A stretch of 45,012 bases of DNA from Hydrogenophilales bacterium. Lineage in GTDB: Bacteria; Pseudomonadota; Gammaproteobacteria; Burkholderiales; Thiobacillaceae. A program made the position numbers and the translations under genes. This document shows positions 20,275-29,147 of the stretch, piece by piece. The notes below the pieces were generated by a model. It did not search any database, was not told where the DNA came from, and was given only the letters and a program-made list of their open reading frames with translations. Location of the stretch: assembly GCA_024636775.1 (NCBI GenBank), contig JAGXGP010000128.1:1-45012 (forward strand). The letters are read 5' to 3'. Each line of letters opens with the position of its first letter. The stretch's first letter is position 1.

Positions 20275-23200
20275 ATGATACCAATTACGACCATGAACAG
20301 TCCTCAGCTCTCTACGTCGATTCAAGCACCGCCGGATTGCGTCCCTGCTATGGGCCCAATCGAAACCGTCTCGCAGGTACTTCCCTTTGGCGAATTGACG
20401 TGGGAAAACTTTGAACGGCTTTGTCATCGGCTCGCCAGCCAAGATAACGAGGTCGAACATAGCGCGCGATATGGCTTAGCCGGCCAAGCGCAGCAGGGCA
20501 TCGATATTTTTGCGCGTAAGAAGAATGGGAAGTACGACACGTGGCAGGCGAAACGCTACAAAAAGTATTTGCCGAGTCAATTGAAGTCTGCGGCCACTGC
20601 CTTTTTGAAAGGTAATTGGGTTGCTAGATCTGAGACGCTTTTCATCGCTGTCCAGGCCTCGCTTTCCGACACTAAGATCCAAGATGAGATCGAGACGCAG
20701 ACCAAGCGTCTCAAGAAAAAAGGTGTGCTACTGGTTGTTCTAGGGGGCGAAGAGCTTAGCAGGCGCCTGCATGCCTACCCACACTTGGTCCATGACTTCT
20801 TCGGTCGCTCTTGGACTAAGGCGTTCTTTGGGGACGCTGTAAATCAGGATCTGCTTGCCACCTTGGATGGTGCGGAGATCGCTAGCGTTCGCAAACAACT
20901 TGCGCAGGTATATCAAACACAGTTTCATCTTCTTGATAGTGGCGCAATCGAAAGTAACGATTCATTGATCGGGTCTGATATAGAGCGGGAACGCGGACTC
21001 CTAGCCCGCTTTACGCGCCCCGACATTCAGGTCCGGGAATTGCGCGACGCAACCGCTACCTCCGCGCCCCACGATTCTGCAGATATGGGGAATGCGTCAA
21101 GGGACAACCAGGCTCAACGTGAGTCCGTGCGTTTGAACAAGGGGGTCGAAAGAATCCGCAGAATTCCAATCGCTGCCTGGCTCACGCAATCAGATCAGTT
21201 AGCCTTACTTGGAAATGCGGGGACTGGGAAAAGCACGGTGCTCCGGTGCATTGCGCTTGATCTGATTGGCGACCAAGCTGGTCTACCGGAGATTGCCTCA
21301 CGCTGGGGAAATCTGATACCTATATATATATCTTTCGCCAAGTGGGCTCGCGCCGCCGAGCATGCTGGGGGGCAGATTGGTTTGAAGGACGTAGTTCGCT
21401 CATCCTTGCAGCCACTGTTGACGACCCCGGACCTTGTCGGACTTCTGGACCGCGCGATTAATGAGCATCGCATTTTGTTGCTCGTAGACGGACTCGACGA
21501 ATGGTCAAACGAGCAGGCAGCACGAACAGCTTTGCAAACACTTCTGACTTTTGTCGGTACGCATCGGATTCCCGTAGTTGTAACCGCAAGGCCGCGCGGC
21601 TTGAACAGAATTGGCGCCATTCCAAGCAATTGGTCTATCGGAACGCTGGCCCCCCTGTCTGCGGATCAACAGAGGATGTTGGTGCTTCGGTGCCTTGGGC
21701 TGACGGTGAAAGAAGAAACGAGCGCGACTGCTATTCGTGATCACTCCCTCAATCATGTGGCAGAACGCTTCTTTCGCGAGCTAAAACGCGAATCCGGTTT
21801 GGCAACGCTTGCTGAGATACCTCTTCTCTTGGTCAGTCTGCTCGCGCTTGCGATGCGTCGAATCACTCTCCCTAAACAACGCGCTCAAGCACTCGAACAG
21901 CTGATCGACATCCTGTTGGAAGTCCACCCGCAAAGCCGCGCGACTGCGGCCGGTGACGTCCAAGCGAGGTTCAATGTCGCTGGAGATATTGAAGTGAGGA
22001 AAGGAGCCATCGCAGCGTTGGCGTTTGCATCGCGTCTCGAAGGAGGAGACGCTGGATACCCAACGTCAAGGGCGAAGGAGAAAATACGAGAGTTTCTTGC
22101 CGATCCGCACACTGCATTTCCCCCAGATAAGGCGATACAGGCCGCAAATGAAATACTGGCAGTTAACGCCGAAACCATTGGACTGCTGGTAGAAAAAGGG
22201 CCAAGCGAGATAGGGTTTGTGCATGCCAGCCTAGAAGAATATTTGTCAGCGATTCATATACAAAGCTGGCAACTCGAAACGCTGGTTTCTTTCATTCGAG
22301 ACAACGCAACAAACGCGAGGTGGCGGAATGTCATCGGTAATTTGGTTGCGATAACTAGACGCCCTACTGAGATTGATCAATTGGTGGAAGCTATAGAGTC
22401 GGTAGAAACGGACGTTCTTGGAGAAACGGCAAGAAACCAACTTCTGACGGACATTGCATTCTCGCCGTCGAAGATGTCGTCCACCACTGCTACTCGCCTA
22501 GGTTTGAGCAGCATTGCGTTGGTTGAGGGATCGGGGGCTGTTAGCGAGCGCACGGATATTCTCTCTTCCGTGTTGAATGGAACAAACCATCCCATCCTCG
22601 GGCCAATCTTGCTGGACCGGGTGCTAACTTGGGCACCCAAAAGTCTGGACTACACCGAGCAGTTATTTGAAGTATTGGGAACTTGGGATCAGGCTCCGGA
22701 CCTGCTGTCGACCTTAAAACGGGGGCTCACTGAACAGACAAGGTGGAGTCAACGCTCGGCCGCCAGAGCGATGGCAAAGGTCTTTGGTGGAAACAAAGAG
22801 GTACAGCAGTGGCTTATCGGCATTCTGAACGGAGTCACTGACCTGCAGACAACGGGCGCTGCGATTGAAGCGCTTGTAATCGGTTGGCCATCGGCGGATG
22901 GTCTTGAGCAGGCCATTGCCGATGCAGGTGCGTCGTTAAAACCCAGTCTGCGTTTGGTTGCGATCTGGGCCTTGGCCAAATTAGGGCAACACAACGAAGG
23001 ACATTTATCTGAACTGCTTGAAATGCTTGGAGAGCCGAGTGTTCTGGACTACTGGGATCGGCCATTAGCAGCCGAAGCGCTGTCGACTGCATGGTCCAAT
23101 CATCCAACGGTGATTGAACACTGCATCAGGAGTGTTCAGAGGTACGGCGTACGTAGGCGTACCTTGGATCGCGAGATGAGCATTGATTTTCTACTCGGCT

Positions 23201-25176
23201 GCTCCACCGCGAACCAGAGTATTCGTAGGTGGATCGTTGATGAGCTTGAGGACGATCATCCATTTATTTCGGCTCATGGTAGTTGGGATCGTCTCGCCCC
23301 ATTTGCACAAGTTGACAACACCATAAAAGAATCCTTGGTGGTTGCAATCACCGATAAAACGACTGCGGCCGTAGACTATAAAGTATGCGGCCTTATTGCA
23401 GCGCTTAAGGACCCCAGGCTTAAGTCCTTCGCAATTCAGAAAGTGAAAAGTGCTGACGCTGCATGGTCACAGGCTTGGTACCTTGACGCGCTCCTCAATG
23501 GATGGCCATTAGACCAAGACGTACTGGATCTTGTGGCTGAGATTCGGGTCTGGCCTGATGAAAAGTTGGCCGAGCTGGTGACTCTCCTTCCCAAAATTCT
23601 GACCAATCGTCAAGAGTGCAGAAGCCGCCTATTAGCTTTGCATCGATCACAGAAATCTCATCGCTTGCATGCTTACCCCCATATTTTTGCAGAGATAGGA
23701 TGCGATTCGACTGACCAAGAAGTTGTCGACGAACTGGTAAAGGCTGCAAAATCAAACCGTTCATGGGGGGGCTCCGAATCGCTAATACGCAAATTCAGCG
23801 CCAATCCGTCGGTTCAAGCTTTGGCCCGCGAGCGTCTGCTCGAACGAGCTCCCCCGCTCTTTGCGATCGCTGACGCTTACTCCCACGTTCAGGACCTTCG
23901 TGCGAATGTGCTTAATCGAATCGGCGCGTTGCCGACTTCGCTACGTTACATTCTTGCGGAGGTCGCGAGCATTGAAGGTGGCCATCACGACGTTATGGCA
24001 GAACTTCTGAATCGCTATGACTGGGAAGTGGACGGAGATTTGAAAGTTCTCTTTTCGATTCGGTATTGCGAGCATCTGAAGTCATCGAAGGGCAACGCCG
24101 CGAAGGCAATTGAGACGTTACTGGCAGACGTACGTTCGGTGGGGCCGGATTATGAGGAGCGTCGTGCAGCGGCTGTGGCTGGTCTTATAACGCTTGGCGC
24201 CATGATGGAGTTCGGTAAGCTTCGCGAGGATAACAAGCCATTGACCATTATTGTCGGGAAGTACGATCAAGCGAGTGGCGCCCTCTTAGAGCTTATCGCT
24301 CGAAGGTGGGATGAGTTGAAATTGCAGCTCGGTGAAGATCTGGTCAACCGGATTGGGCGGCACTCTTCGATGGAAACCGTATGGGACTCTCTTGCCCCAT
24401 TCCTCGTGTGGAACGATCGGTTGCGTCAAGAGTTCGTCAGCTATTGCGAGCTAGCCCATGCATCCCTTGGTATTCCATCCTTGAGAGCATTAGCGCAAGA
24501 ACGTCCCAATAGTGAATTGCTTGAAAGTCACTGCTTGCACGCCGTTGAGTACATACATCAGTCAAATGGGCGCTCTCCTTGGGCTGCCAATGCACTGGCA
24601 TTCGAAGCGGCATACTTCCTGCGCGATCAATTTGGCGGAAAGGCTGACATTTCTCGCCGCCTGCATGATGTCTTCGCCATGCGGCGTGATGCAGAGAGCG
24701 CGATGATGCTTGCAATCTACAATCCTGAGCATCACGCTTTGGGTACGCTGAACGTTTCCCCTCTAGAGCTTGGGACTCAACATCACTCATGGGCTGTCGC
24801 TTGCACCGTCTCATCCGCCAAACAAAATAGTGCTGAGTTCGTCGAAGTCCTGCGCGCGATGATCAATCGTGACGCACATAGTCTGTGGGACTTTCAGGCC
24901 TACACGAATATTGCCGTACTGGAGCGACTTTCTCGCGAACCTGAAGCGTTAGCGATTATTGTGCGCGCTCTGGCTGGTGAAGTTACGAACAGTGAAGCGG
25001 CCAGCCTGCCGCGTTACCTTGCGTCGATTACACCATTCGATGAAGCCACACTCCTCACTCTTCGAAGTAAGTTGGACTTTTTTAGCCGCAGAATAGGTGT
25101 GGTTGTCGCTGGGTACGATGCACTCGCAGATGAGATCCGGCCCATTTCCCATTCACTGTTGGATGCGCTTCGTTAA
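20275..25176 (+). CDS. Mrr-like nuclease / NACHT STAND NTPase with helical repeats
   Basis: This protein of about 1633 residues has three parts. At the N-terminus (about 35-165) is a restriction-endonuclease-like domain with GIDIFA and WQAKRY, the D...QxK active-site pattern of Mrr-type PD-(D/E)XK nucleases. At about 300-560 is a NACHT NTPase with Walker A LLGNAGTGKST (about 311-321) and Walker B ILLLVDGLDEW (about 398-408). The last 1000 residues are helical, HEAT/TPR-like. This effector-NTPase-sensor order is that of antiviral STAND systems, which degrade DNA after sensing phage proteins; the role here is inference. The start is uncertain: ATG 20275 is used; TTG 20269, ATG 20293 and ATG 20350 are possible, none with a good ribosome-binding site. 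The frame is intact. Confidence 0.85.
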   Translation: MIPITTMNSPQLSTSIQAPPDCVPAMGPIETVSQVLPFGELTWENFERLCHRLASQDNEVEHSARYGLAGQAQQGIDIFARKKNGKYDTWQAKRYKKYLPSQLKSAATAFLKGNWVARSETLFIAVQASLSDTKIQDEIETQTKRLKKKGVLLVVLGGEELSRRLHAYPHLVHDFFGRSWTKAFFGDAVNQDLLATLDGAEIASVRKQLAQVYQTQFHLLDSGAIESNDSLIGSDIERERGLLARFTRPDIQVRELRDATATSAPHDSADMGNASRDNQAQRESVRLNKGVERIRRIPIAAWLTQSDQLALLGNAGTGKSTVLRCIALDLIGDQAGLPEIASRWGNLIPIYISFAKWARAAEHAGGQIGLKDVVRSSLQPLLTTPDLVGLLDRAINEHRILLLVDGLDEWSNEQAARTALQTLLTFVGTHRIPVVVTARPRGLNRIGAIPSNWSIGTLAPLSADQQRMLVLRCLGLTVKEETSATAIRDHSLNHVAERFFRELKRESGLATLAEIPLLLVSLLALAMRRITLPKQRAQALEQLIDILLEVHPQSRATAAGDVQARFNVAGDIEVRKGAIAALAFASRLEGGDAGYPTSRAKEKIREFLADPHTAFPPDKAIQAANEILAVNAETIGLLVEKGPSEIGFVHASLEEYLSAIHIQSWQLETLVSFIRDNATNARWRNVIGNLVAITRRPTEIDQLVEAIESVETDVLGETARNQLLTDIAFSPSKMSSTTATRLGLSSIALVEGSGAVSERTDILSSVLNGTNHPILGPILLDRVLTWAPKSLDYTEQLFEVLGTWDQAPDLLSTLKRGLTEQTRWSQRSAARAMAKVFGGNKEVQQWLIGILNGVTDLQTTGAAIEALVIGWPSADGLEQAIADAGASLKPSLRLVAIWALAKLGQHNEGHLSELLEMLGEPSVLDYWDRPLAAEALSTAWSNHPTVIEHCIRSVQRYGVRRRTLDREMSIDFLLGCSTANQSIRRWIVDELEDDHPFISAHGSWDRLAPFAQVDNTIKESLVVAITDKTTAAVDYKVCGLIAALKDPRLKSFAIQKVKSADAAWSQAWYLDALLNGWPLDQDVLDLVAEIRVWPDEKLAELVTLLPKILTNRQECRSRLLALHRSQKSHRLHAYPHIFAEIGCDSTDQEVVDELVKAAKSNRSWGGSESLIRKFSANPSVQALARERLLERAPPLFAIADAYSHVQDLRANVLNRIGALPTSLRYILAEVASIEGGHHDVMAELLNRYDWEVDGDLKVLFSIRYCEHLKSSKGNAAKAIETLLADVRSVGPDYEERRAAAVAGLITLGAMMEFGKLREDNKPLTIIVGKYDQASGALLELIARRWDELKLQLGEDLVNRIGRHSSMETVWDSLAPFLVWNDRLRQEFVSYCELAHASLGIPSLRALAQERPNSELLESHCLHAVEYIHQSNGRSPWAANALAFEAAYFLRDQFGGKADISRRLHDVFAMRRDAESAMMLAIYNPEHHALGTLNVSPLELGTQHHSWAVACTVSSAKQNSAEFVEVLRAMINRDAHSLWDFQAYTNIAVLERLSREPEALAIIVRALAGEVTNSEAASLPRYLASITPFDEATLLTLRSKLDFFSRRIGVVVAGYDALADEIRPISHSLLDALR

Positions 25177-25240
25177 ACGTCGCGCCCAATGTAAAGGCTG
25201 GCGAATGAGGGACGCGATCAGCTTTACGTTTTGATTCCGG

Positions 25241-25252
25241 TGGAATATTCCA
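25241..25252. repeat. 12-bp palindrome after the NACHT gene
   Basis: TGGAATATTCCA is a perfect palindrome 65 nt after the NACHT stop codon. Together with the inverted repeats at 25338-25365 and 25378-25461 it makes the 274-nt gap unusually rich in dyads. Confidence 0.35.
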
Positions 25253-25337
25253 TACCCGTTAATGGCCGGTTTGGCCGAGTGCCGGACATTTTTCTATCAA
25301 CCCGTCAGATGGCTTGGGGTCGGCTGGAGTCATTGAA

Positions 25338-25365
25338 AGCATGTTCCAGTTATTTGGCACATGCT
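25338..25365. repeat. 7-bp inverted repeat with 14-nt loop
   Basis: AGCATGT and ACATGCT are perfect complements separated by 14 nt. There is no T-tract, so it is not a normal terminator. Confidence 0.35.
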
Positions 25366-25377
25366 ATATCCAGTTAA

Positions 25378-25461
25378 TTGTTAGGTAAGAAACTATCGCT
25401 GGCTTTCAAAACGCATTTCGCCACATCAACTCCCCTACCAAGGGCCCTTGTTACCTAACAA
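25378..25461. repeat. 11-bp perfect inverted repeat ending in the tauE gene
   Basis: TTGTTAGGTAA at 25378-25388 is the exact reverse complement of 25451-25461, which encodes the last codons and stop of the TauE/SafE gene. It is an inverted copy, so it is not a target-site duplication, but it could mark an old rearrangement at the island edge. Confidence 0.4.
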
Positions 25462-26353
25462 GATACTTCACCCCAATGCCCAGCAGCACACTTGCCAGCA
25501 AGATACGCAACCAGCTTTCCTTGAAATGTCGGCTGATGTGCGGGCCCAGAAAGGCGCCTGCTACGGTGCCGATCAGCATGGGAATCAGCAGTCCCCAATC
25601 CAGCTGTACGCCCATGGCCATGTAGTTGGCAATGGAGGCCGACGAGCTGATGAAAATGGCCAACGCTGCCGTGCCTGCCACCACAAACATGGGCAGGCGC
25701 AGCACCATGGCCATGAACGGCACCAACAAAAAACCACCGCCCACACCCAGGGCCGAGGCGAGGGCGGCAATGGTGAATCCGGCCGCAAATGCAGTGGCGG
25801 GACGATATCCAAAGACCTCTCCACCAAACTCGAACTCAAGGCGACGCCATGACCAGGGTCGGCGCTGCACGCCTACTGAGCAAGTTGGCGCACCTTGAAG
25901 TACCAGACCTTCGAAGGCGGCGGATGCACGGGAGGAAGGGCCTGACAATTTGCTGGACCGGCGCAGGGACCACGCTAGTTGCGCAGCGATGAACAGCACC
26001 AGAATCGCGAACGCAGGTTTGAATTCGGAGAGGTCGGCCAGGTAATGCATGGATAAACGGCTACCCACCAACGCACCCAGCAAGCCACCCGTTGCCAGGA
26101 TGAATCCCAGCCGGAGCACGACGCGGCACTGCCGCAGGTAATGGGGTACAGCGATCAGTGGGGTGGCCAGGGTGAGTACCTGAGCCATGGGTTTGACCTG
26201 ATTGGCGTCGGTGAGTCCTAACACGGAGATCAGACCAAACGAGGCCAGAATCCCCCCGGCCGCCCCCACCAGCGAAAACACCAAGCCGACCAGTCCGCCC
26301 CAGGCAAACGGCAGCAACAGATCTGGCCAAAGTGTTGTCAGTTCGATGGGCAT
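25451..26353 (-). CDS. TauE/SafE family membrane exporter
   Basis: The 300-residue inner-membrane protein shows eight or so hydrophobic segments in two halves, with the glycine-rich repeats LVGLVFSLVGAAGGILAS near the N-terminus and LASALGVGGGFLLVPFMA in the second half. These are the hallmarks of the TauE/SafE/YfcA family, proposed to export sulfite, sulfoacetate or other small organic anions. A sulfite exporter would make sense in a sulfur oxidiser with aprA, but the substrate cannot be read from sequence. A basic cytoplasmic linker of about 50 residues (130-180) joins the halves. A CDGSH gene follows closely upstream on the same strand (33 nt). Confidence 0.88.
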   Translation of the reverse strand: MPIELTTLWPDLLLPFAWGGLVGLVFSLVGAAGGILASFGLISVLGLTDANQVKPMAQVLTLATPLIAVPHYLRQCRVVLRLGFILATGGLLGALVGSRLSMHYLADLSEFKPAFAILVLFIAAQLAWSLRRSSKLSGPSSRASAAFEGLVLQGAPTCSVGVQRRPWSWRRLEFEFGGEVFGYRPATAFAAGFTIAALASALGVGGGFLLVPFMAMVLRLPMFVVAGTAALAIFISSSASIANYMAMGVQLDWGLLIPMLIGTVAGAFLGPHISRHFKESWLRILLASVLLGIGVKYLVR

Positions 26354-26386
26354 GCTTGCCTTCTTATTTTGGACGAAAAAATGAGA

Positions 26387-26638
26387 TCAGAAAATATCGT
26401 CGGGCAGGTCGTTGTGCGAACCGTCACAAAAGGGTTTGGTTTGGGTGTGCTTGCAGTTGCACAGCCAAACAGTGGTTTTCTCTTCGACTACAAACGACAC
26501 GGGTTCCATATCGGTGCCTTCGTGCGAGCCGTCACAAAACGGTTGCGTCATCGAGCGACCACACGAACACCACCAGTATTCACCGGGTTCGAGTTCAAGT
26601 TCGGCGGGGTTTTTATCAAAAACAACGGGTTCGGACAT
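26387..26638 (-). CDS. twin CDGSH iron-sulfur protein
   Basis: The 83-residue protein has two complete CDGSH motifs, WCSCGRSMTQPFCDGSH and LCNCKHTQTKPFCDGSH, each able to bind a [2Fe-2S] cluster with three Cys and one His. Tandem CDGSH proteins of this size are common in bacteria and are thought to carry electrons or sense redox state; no specific partner is known. There is no signal peptide, so it is cytoplasmic. It may be co-transcribed with the TauE/SafE gene 33 nt downstream. Confidence 0.93.
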   Translation of the reverse strand: MSEPVVFDKNPAELELEPGEYWWCSCGRSMTQPFCDGSHEGTDMEPVSFVVEEKTTVWLCNCKHTQTKPFCDGSHNDLPDDIF

Positions 26639-27122
26639 GCTGGACTCCTGCGTTTAAAGCGACATTCTAGCCGCATCGGTGCGCCGGAAGTCCGTACAGT
26701 TTGTGTGTCAATTGGGTTGGGGTGGGGTGTGGCTTGTGTATGCACGCTACAAAAGAGTCTGCCATTCAATGGTGCAGCGCTCCCACGTAGTGAGCGCTGG
26801 CGCGTGCATCATGCTTCACAACCCGGTTTCGGCATCAGCAGCGCAATGCGAGCGCCATCGGTACACCGGAGTCGAAAATGTCTGTTCATTTCCCTTGTAC
26901 CCTTTCAAAGACACATGGTGATCCTGGTCACACCATGCTTATGGATTGTGATGGGCCATGACCCTATTTCCTTACCCAATGAATGATTGGCCTCGGCAGG
27001 CATTGCTTTAACTCGCAATAAGCATCTGTGCGACGCACTCCACGGTGGCATGTCCTACACTGAGCGATGCGGTCTTCACCGCGTTCGTCTACACCTATAG
27101 ACCCGACTGCCAAGGGAGCTCA
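26639..27122. other. intergenic region upstream of the BCCT gene
   Basis: This 484-nt gap lies between the divergent CDGSH and BCCT genes. It contains CAGCGCTC-N9-GAGCGCTG (26775-26799), a perfect 8-bp inverted repeat, and ATGGTG-N10-CACCAT (26915-26936), a perfect 6-bp one with an inner GTGA/TCAC. Either could be a regulator site for the transporter. I see no convincing ORF; the 205-codon plus-strand ORF at 26369-26986 reads across the CDGSH gene and is a shadow. Confidence 0.45.
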
Positions 27123-29111
27123 ATGTCTGATTCGCCCGAAGAACGCACGTCGCCTTGGCGTGTCCAGATCAACCCGCCGGTTTTTATCCTGTCGGGCGTT
27201 TTTACCTTGGTGTTCGTCGGGCTGGCGGTGCTTTACCCCGACGCTGCAGCGGGGCTCTTCACAGCCACGCAGGACTGGGTCACGCATTCGGCGGGCTGGT
27301 TCTATGTGATCTCCGTGGCGGGCTTTCTGGTGTTCGTGGTGGCGCTGGCGGTATCGGGTTACGGCCGCATCAAGCTCGGCCCCGACCACAGCGAACCCGA
27401 TTACAGTTACCTGTCCTGGTTTGCGATGCTGTTTTCGGCGGGAATGGGTATCGGCCTCATGTTCTTCGGCGTAGCCGAACCGGTCATGCATTTTGTCAGT
27501 CCGCCGGTCGGTACCGGCGAGACGATCGCGGCGGCGCGCAACGCCATGCGGATCACCTTGTTCCATTGGGGCGTGCATGCCTGGGCGATTTACGCGGTGG
27601 TGGCCTTGTCGCTCGCCTACTTCGCCTATCGGCACAACCTGCCGCTGAAGATCCGCTCGGCGTTCTATCCGCTCATCGGCGAGCGGATTTATGGTCCGAT
27701 CGGCCACGCGGTCGATATCTTCGCCGTGCTCGGCACCTTGTTTGGCGTGGCGACTTCGCTCGGCTTAGGCGTGATCCAGGTGAACGCGGGCCTGAACTAT
27801 CTGTTCGATGTGCCCGCCACCATCGGCGTCCAGATCATCCTGATCGCGGTGATCACGTCGATTGCGACGCTATCGGTGGTGCTGGGTCTGGACGCCGGCA
27901 TTCGACGCCTCTCCGTGTTTAACGTTGTGCTCGCGGTGCTGTTGCTGTTCTTCGTCCTGGTGACCGGACCGACGGTATTCCTGCTGCAGACGCTGGTCCA
28001 GAACACCGGCATGTATCTGTCGAACCTGTTTAGCATGACCTTCAATCTCTACGCCTACGAACCGACTACCTGGATCGGCGGCTGGACCTTGTTTTACTGG
28101 GGCTGGTGGATCGCATGGTCGCCCTTCGTCGGCATGTTCATCGCGCGCGTTTCGCGCGGCCGAACCATTCGCGAATTCGTCGTCGGCGTATTGCTCGTGC
28201 CGGTAGGATTCACCTTCATGTGGCTGACGTTTTTCGGCGACACCGCACTCCACATGATCCTGATCCAGCACATTGGCGACCTCGCCGATGCGGTGGCGGC
28301 GGATACCTCGGTTGCCCTGTTCAAGTTCCTGGAGCACCTGCCATTTTCTGGTATCACCTCGCTGCTGGCGACGTTGCTGGTGGTCACGTTCTTCGTGACC
28401 TCGTCAGACTCGGGTTCGCTGGTGGTCGACATGCTGACCTCGGGCGGGGAAGAAGAATCTCCGGTATGGCAGCGCGTGTTCTGGGCTGTGGTGGAAGGCG
28501 TGGTCGCTGCCGCGCTGTTGCTTGCCGGGGGATTGCAGGCATTGCAGACCGCGACAATTGCCAGCGCACTGCCGTTCACGGTGATCATCATCCTGATGTG
28601 CTGGGGGCTCGTCAGGGCGCTGCGCATCGAGTCGGTCAAGCGCCTGAGTCTGCGCCGGGCGGGAGTGGCATCGAGAGGACTACAGGCAGGCCAGAGCTGG
28701 CAAAGTCGCTTGCACAATGTGATCCACCAGCCGAGTCGCACCGAGGTCGACCGCTTCGTCCAGGAGGTGGTCAAACCCGCCCTGGGCGAGGTCGTCGGCG
28801 AATTGAAGCGGCAGGACAGAGACGCGCGCACCGGCGAAGACCAGCAAGGCCGGGCCTGGATCGAAATTGTCCACGGCGACGAGATCGATTTTTTCTACTC
28901 AGTCCATCCGCGTCCCTATGAATCGCCTTCGTTCGTGTTGCGCGACACCCGGGCTCGCCGCGTCGAGGCGCTGAAATATTACCGCGCCGAAGTCCATCTG
29001 CGCGAAGGCGGACAGGATTACGACATCATGGGATGGAGCGCCGACGAGGTGATCAACGATGTCCTTGATCAGTACGAACGACACATGCATTTTTTACAGG
29101 CGGTCCGATGA
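27123..29111 (+). CDS. betT: BCCT family transporter (BetT-like)
   Basis: The 662-residue inner-membrane protein starts at ATG 27123 with an AAGGGAG ribosome-binding site; the track start at 27045 is upstream of that. Twelve hydrophobic segments lie between about residues 20 and 520. The third carries GMGIGLMFFGVAEPVMHF and the eighth FYWGWWIAWSPFVGMF, the aromatic-box region of betaine/choline/carnitine transporters. The glycine-rich motif resembles proton-coupled BetT more than sodium-coupled BetP. The C-terminal cytoplasmic tail of about 140 residues, as in E. coli BetT, may sense osmolarity. No choline oxidation genes are here, so uptake of betaine or choline as osmolyte is the likely use. 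A porin gene follows 36 nt later. Symbol by resemblance. Confidence 0.88.
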   Translation: MSDSPEERTSPWRVQINPPVFILSGVFTLVFVGLAVLYPDAAAGLFTATQDWVTHSAGWFYVISVAGFLVFVVALAVSGYGRIKLGPDHSEPDYSYLSWFAMLFSAGMGIGLMFFGVAEPVMHFVSPPVGTGETIAAARNAMRITLFHWGVHAWAIYAVVALSLAYFAYRHNLPLKIRSAFYPLIGERIYGPIGHAVDIFAVLGTLFGVATSLGLGVIQVNAGLNYLFDVPATIGVQIILIAVITSIATLSVVLGLDAGIRRLSVFNVVLAVLLLFFVLVTGPTVFLLQTLVQNTGMYLSNLFSMTFNLYAYEPTTWIGGWTLFYWGWWIAWSPFVGMFIARVSRGRTIREFVVGVLLVPVGFTFMWLTFFGDTALHMILIQHIGDLADAVAADTSVALFKFLEHLPFSGITSLLATLLVVTFFVTSSDSGSLVVDMLTSGGEEESPVWQRVFWAVVEGVVAAALLLAGGLQALQTATIASALPFTVIIILMCWGLVRALRIESVKRLSLRRAGVASRGLQAGQSWQSRLHNVIHQPSRTEVDRFVQEVVKPALGEVVGELKRQDRDARTGEDQQGRAWIEIVHGDEIDFFYSVHPRPYESPSFVLRDTRARRVEALKYYRAEVHLREGGQDYDIMGWSADEVINDVLDQYERHMHFLQAVR

Positions 29112-29147
29112 GCAGCACGAGCGGATTGACACTTCAAGGAGACCCCA

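Noticed and set aside
26369-26986. 205-codon plus-strand ORF across the CDGSH gene
   Set aside because: It is the reverse of the CDGSH coding region plus intergenic sequence; no coding signal is visible.
28106-28921. 271-codon ORF overlapping the BCCT gene in another frame
   Set aside because: It is extremely Arg/Ala/Gly-rich, as expected of a +1 frame in GC-rich DNA, and has no family match.
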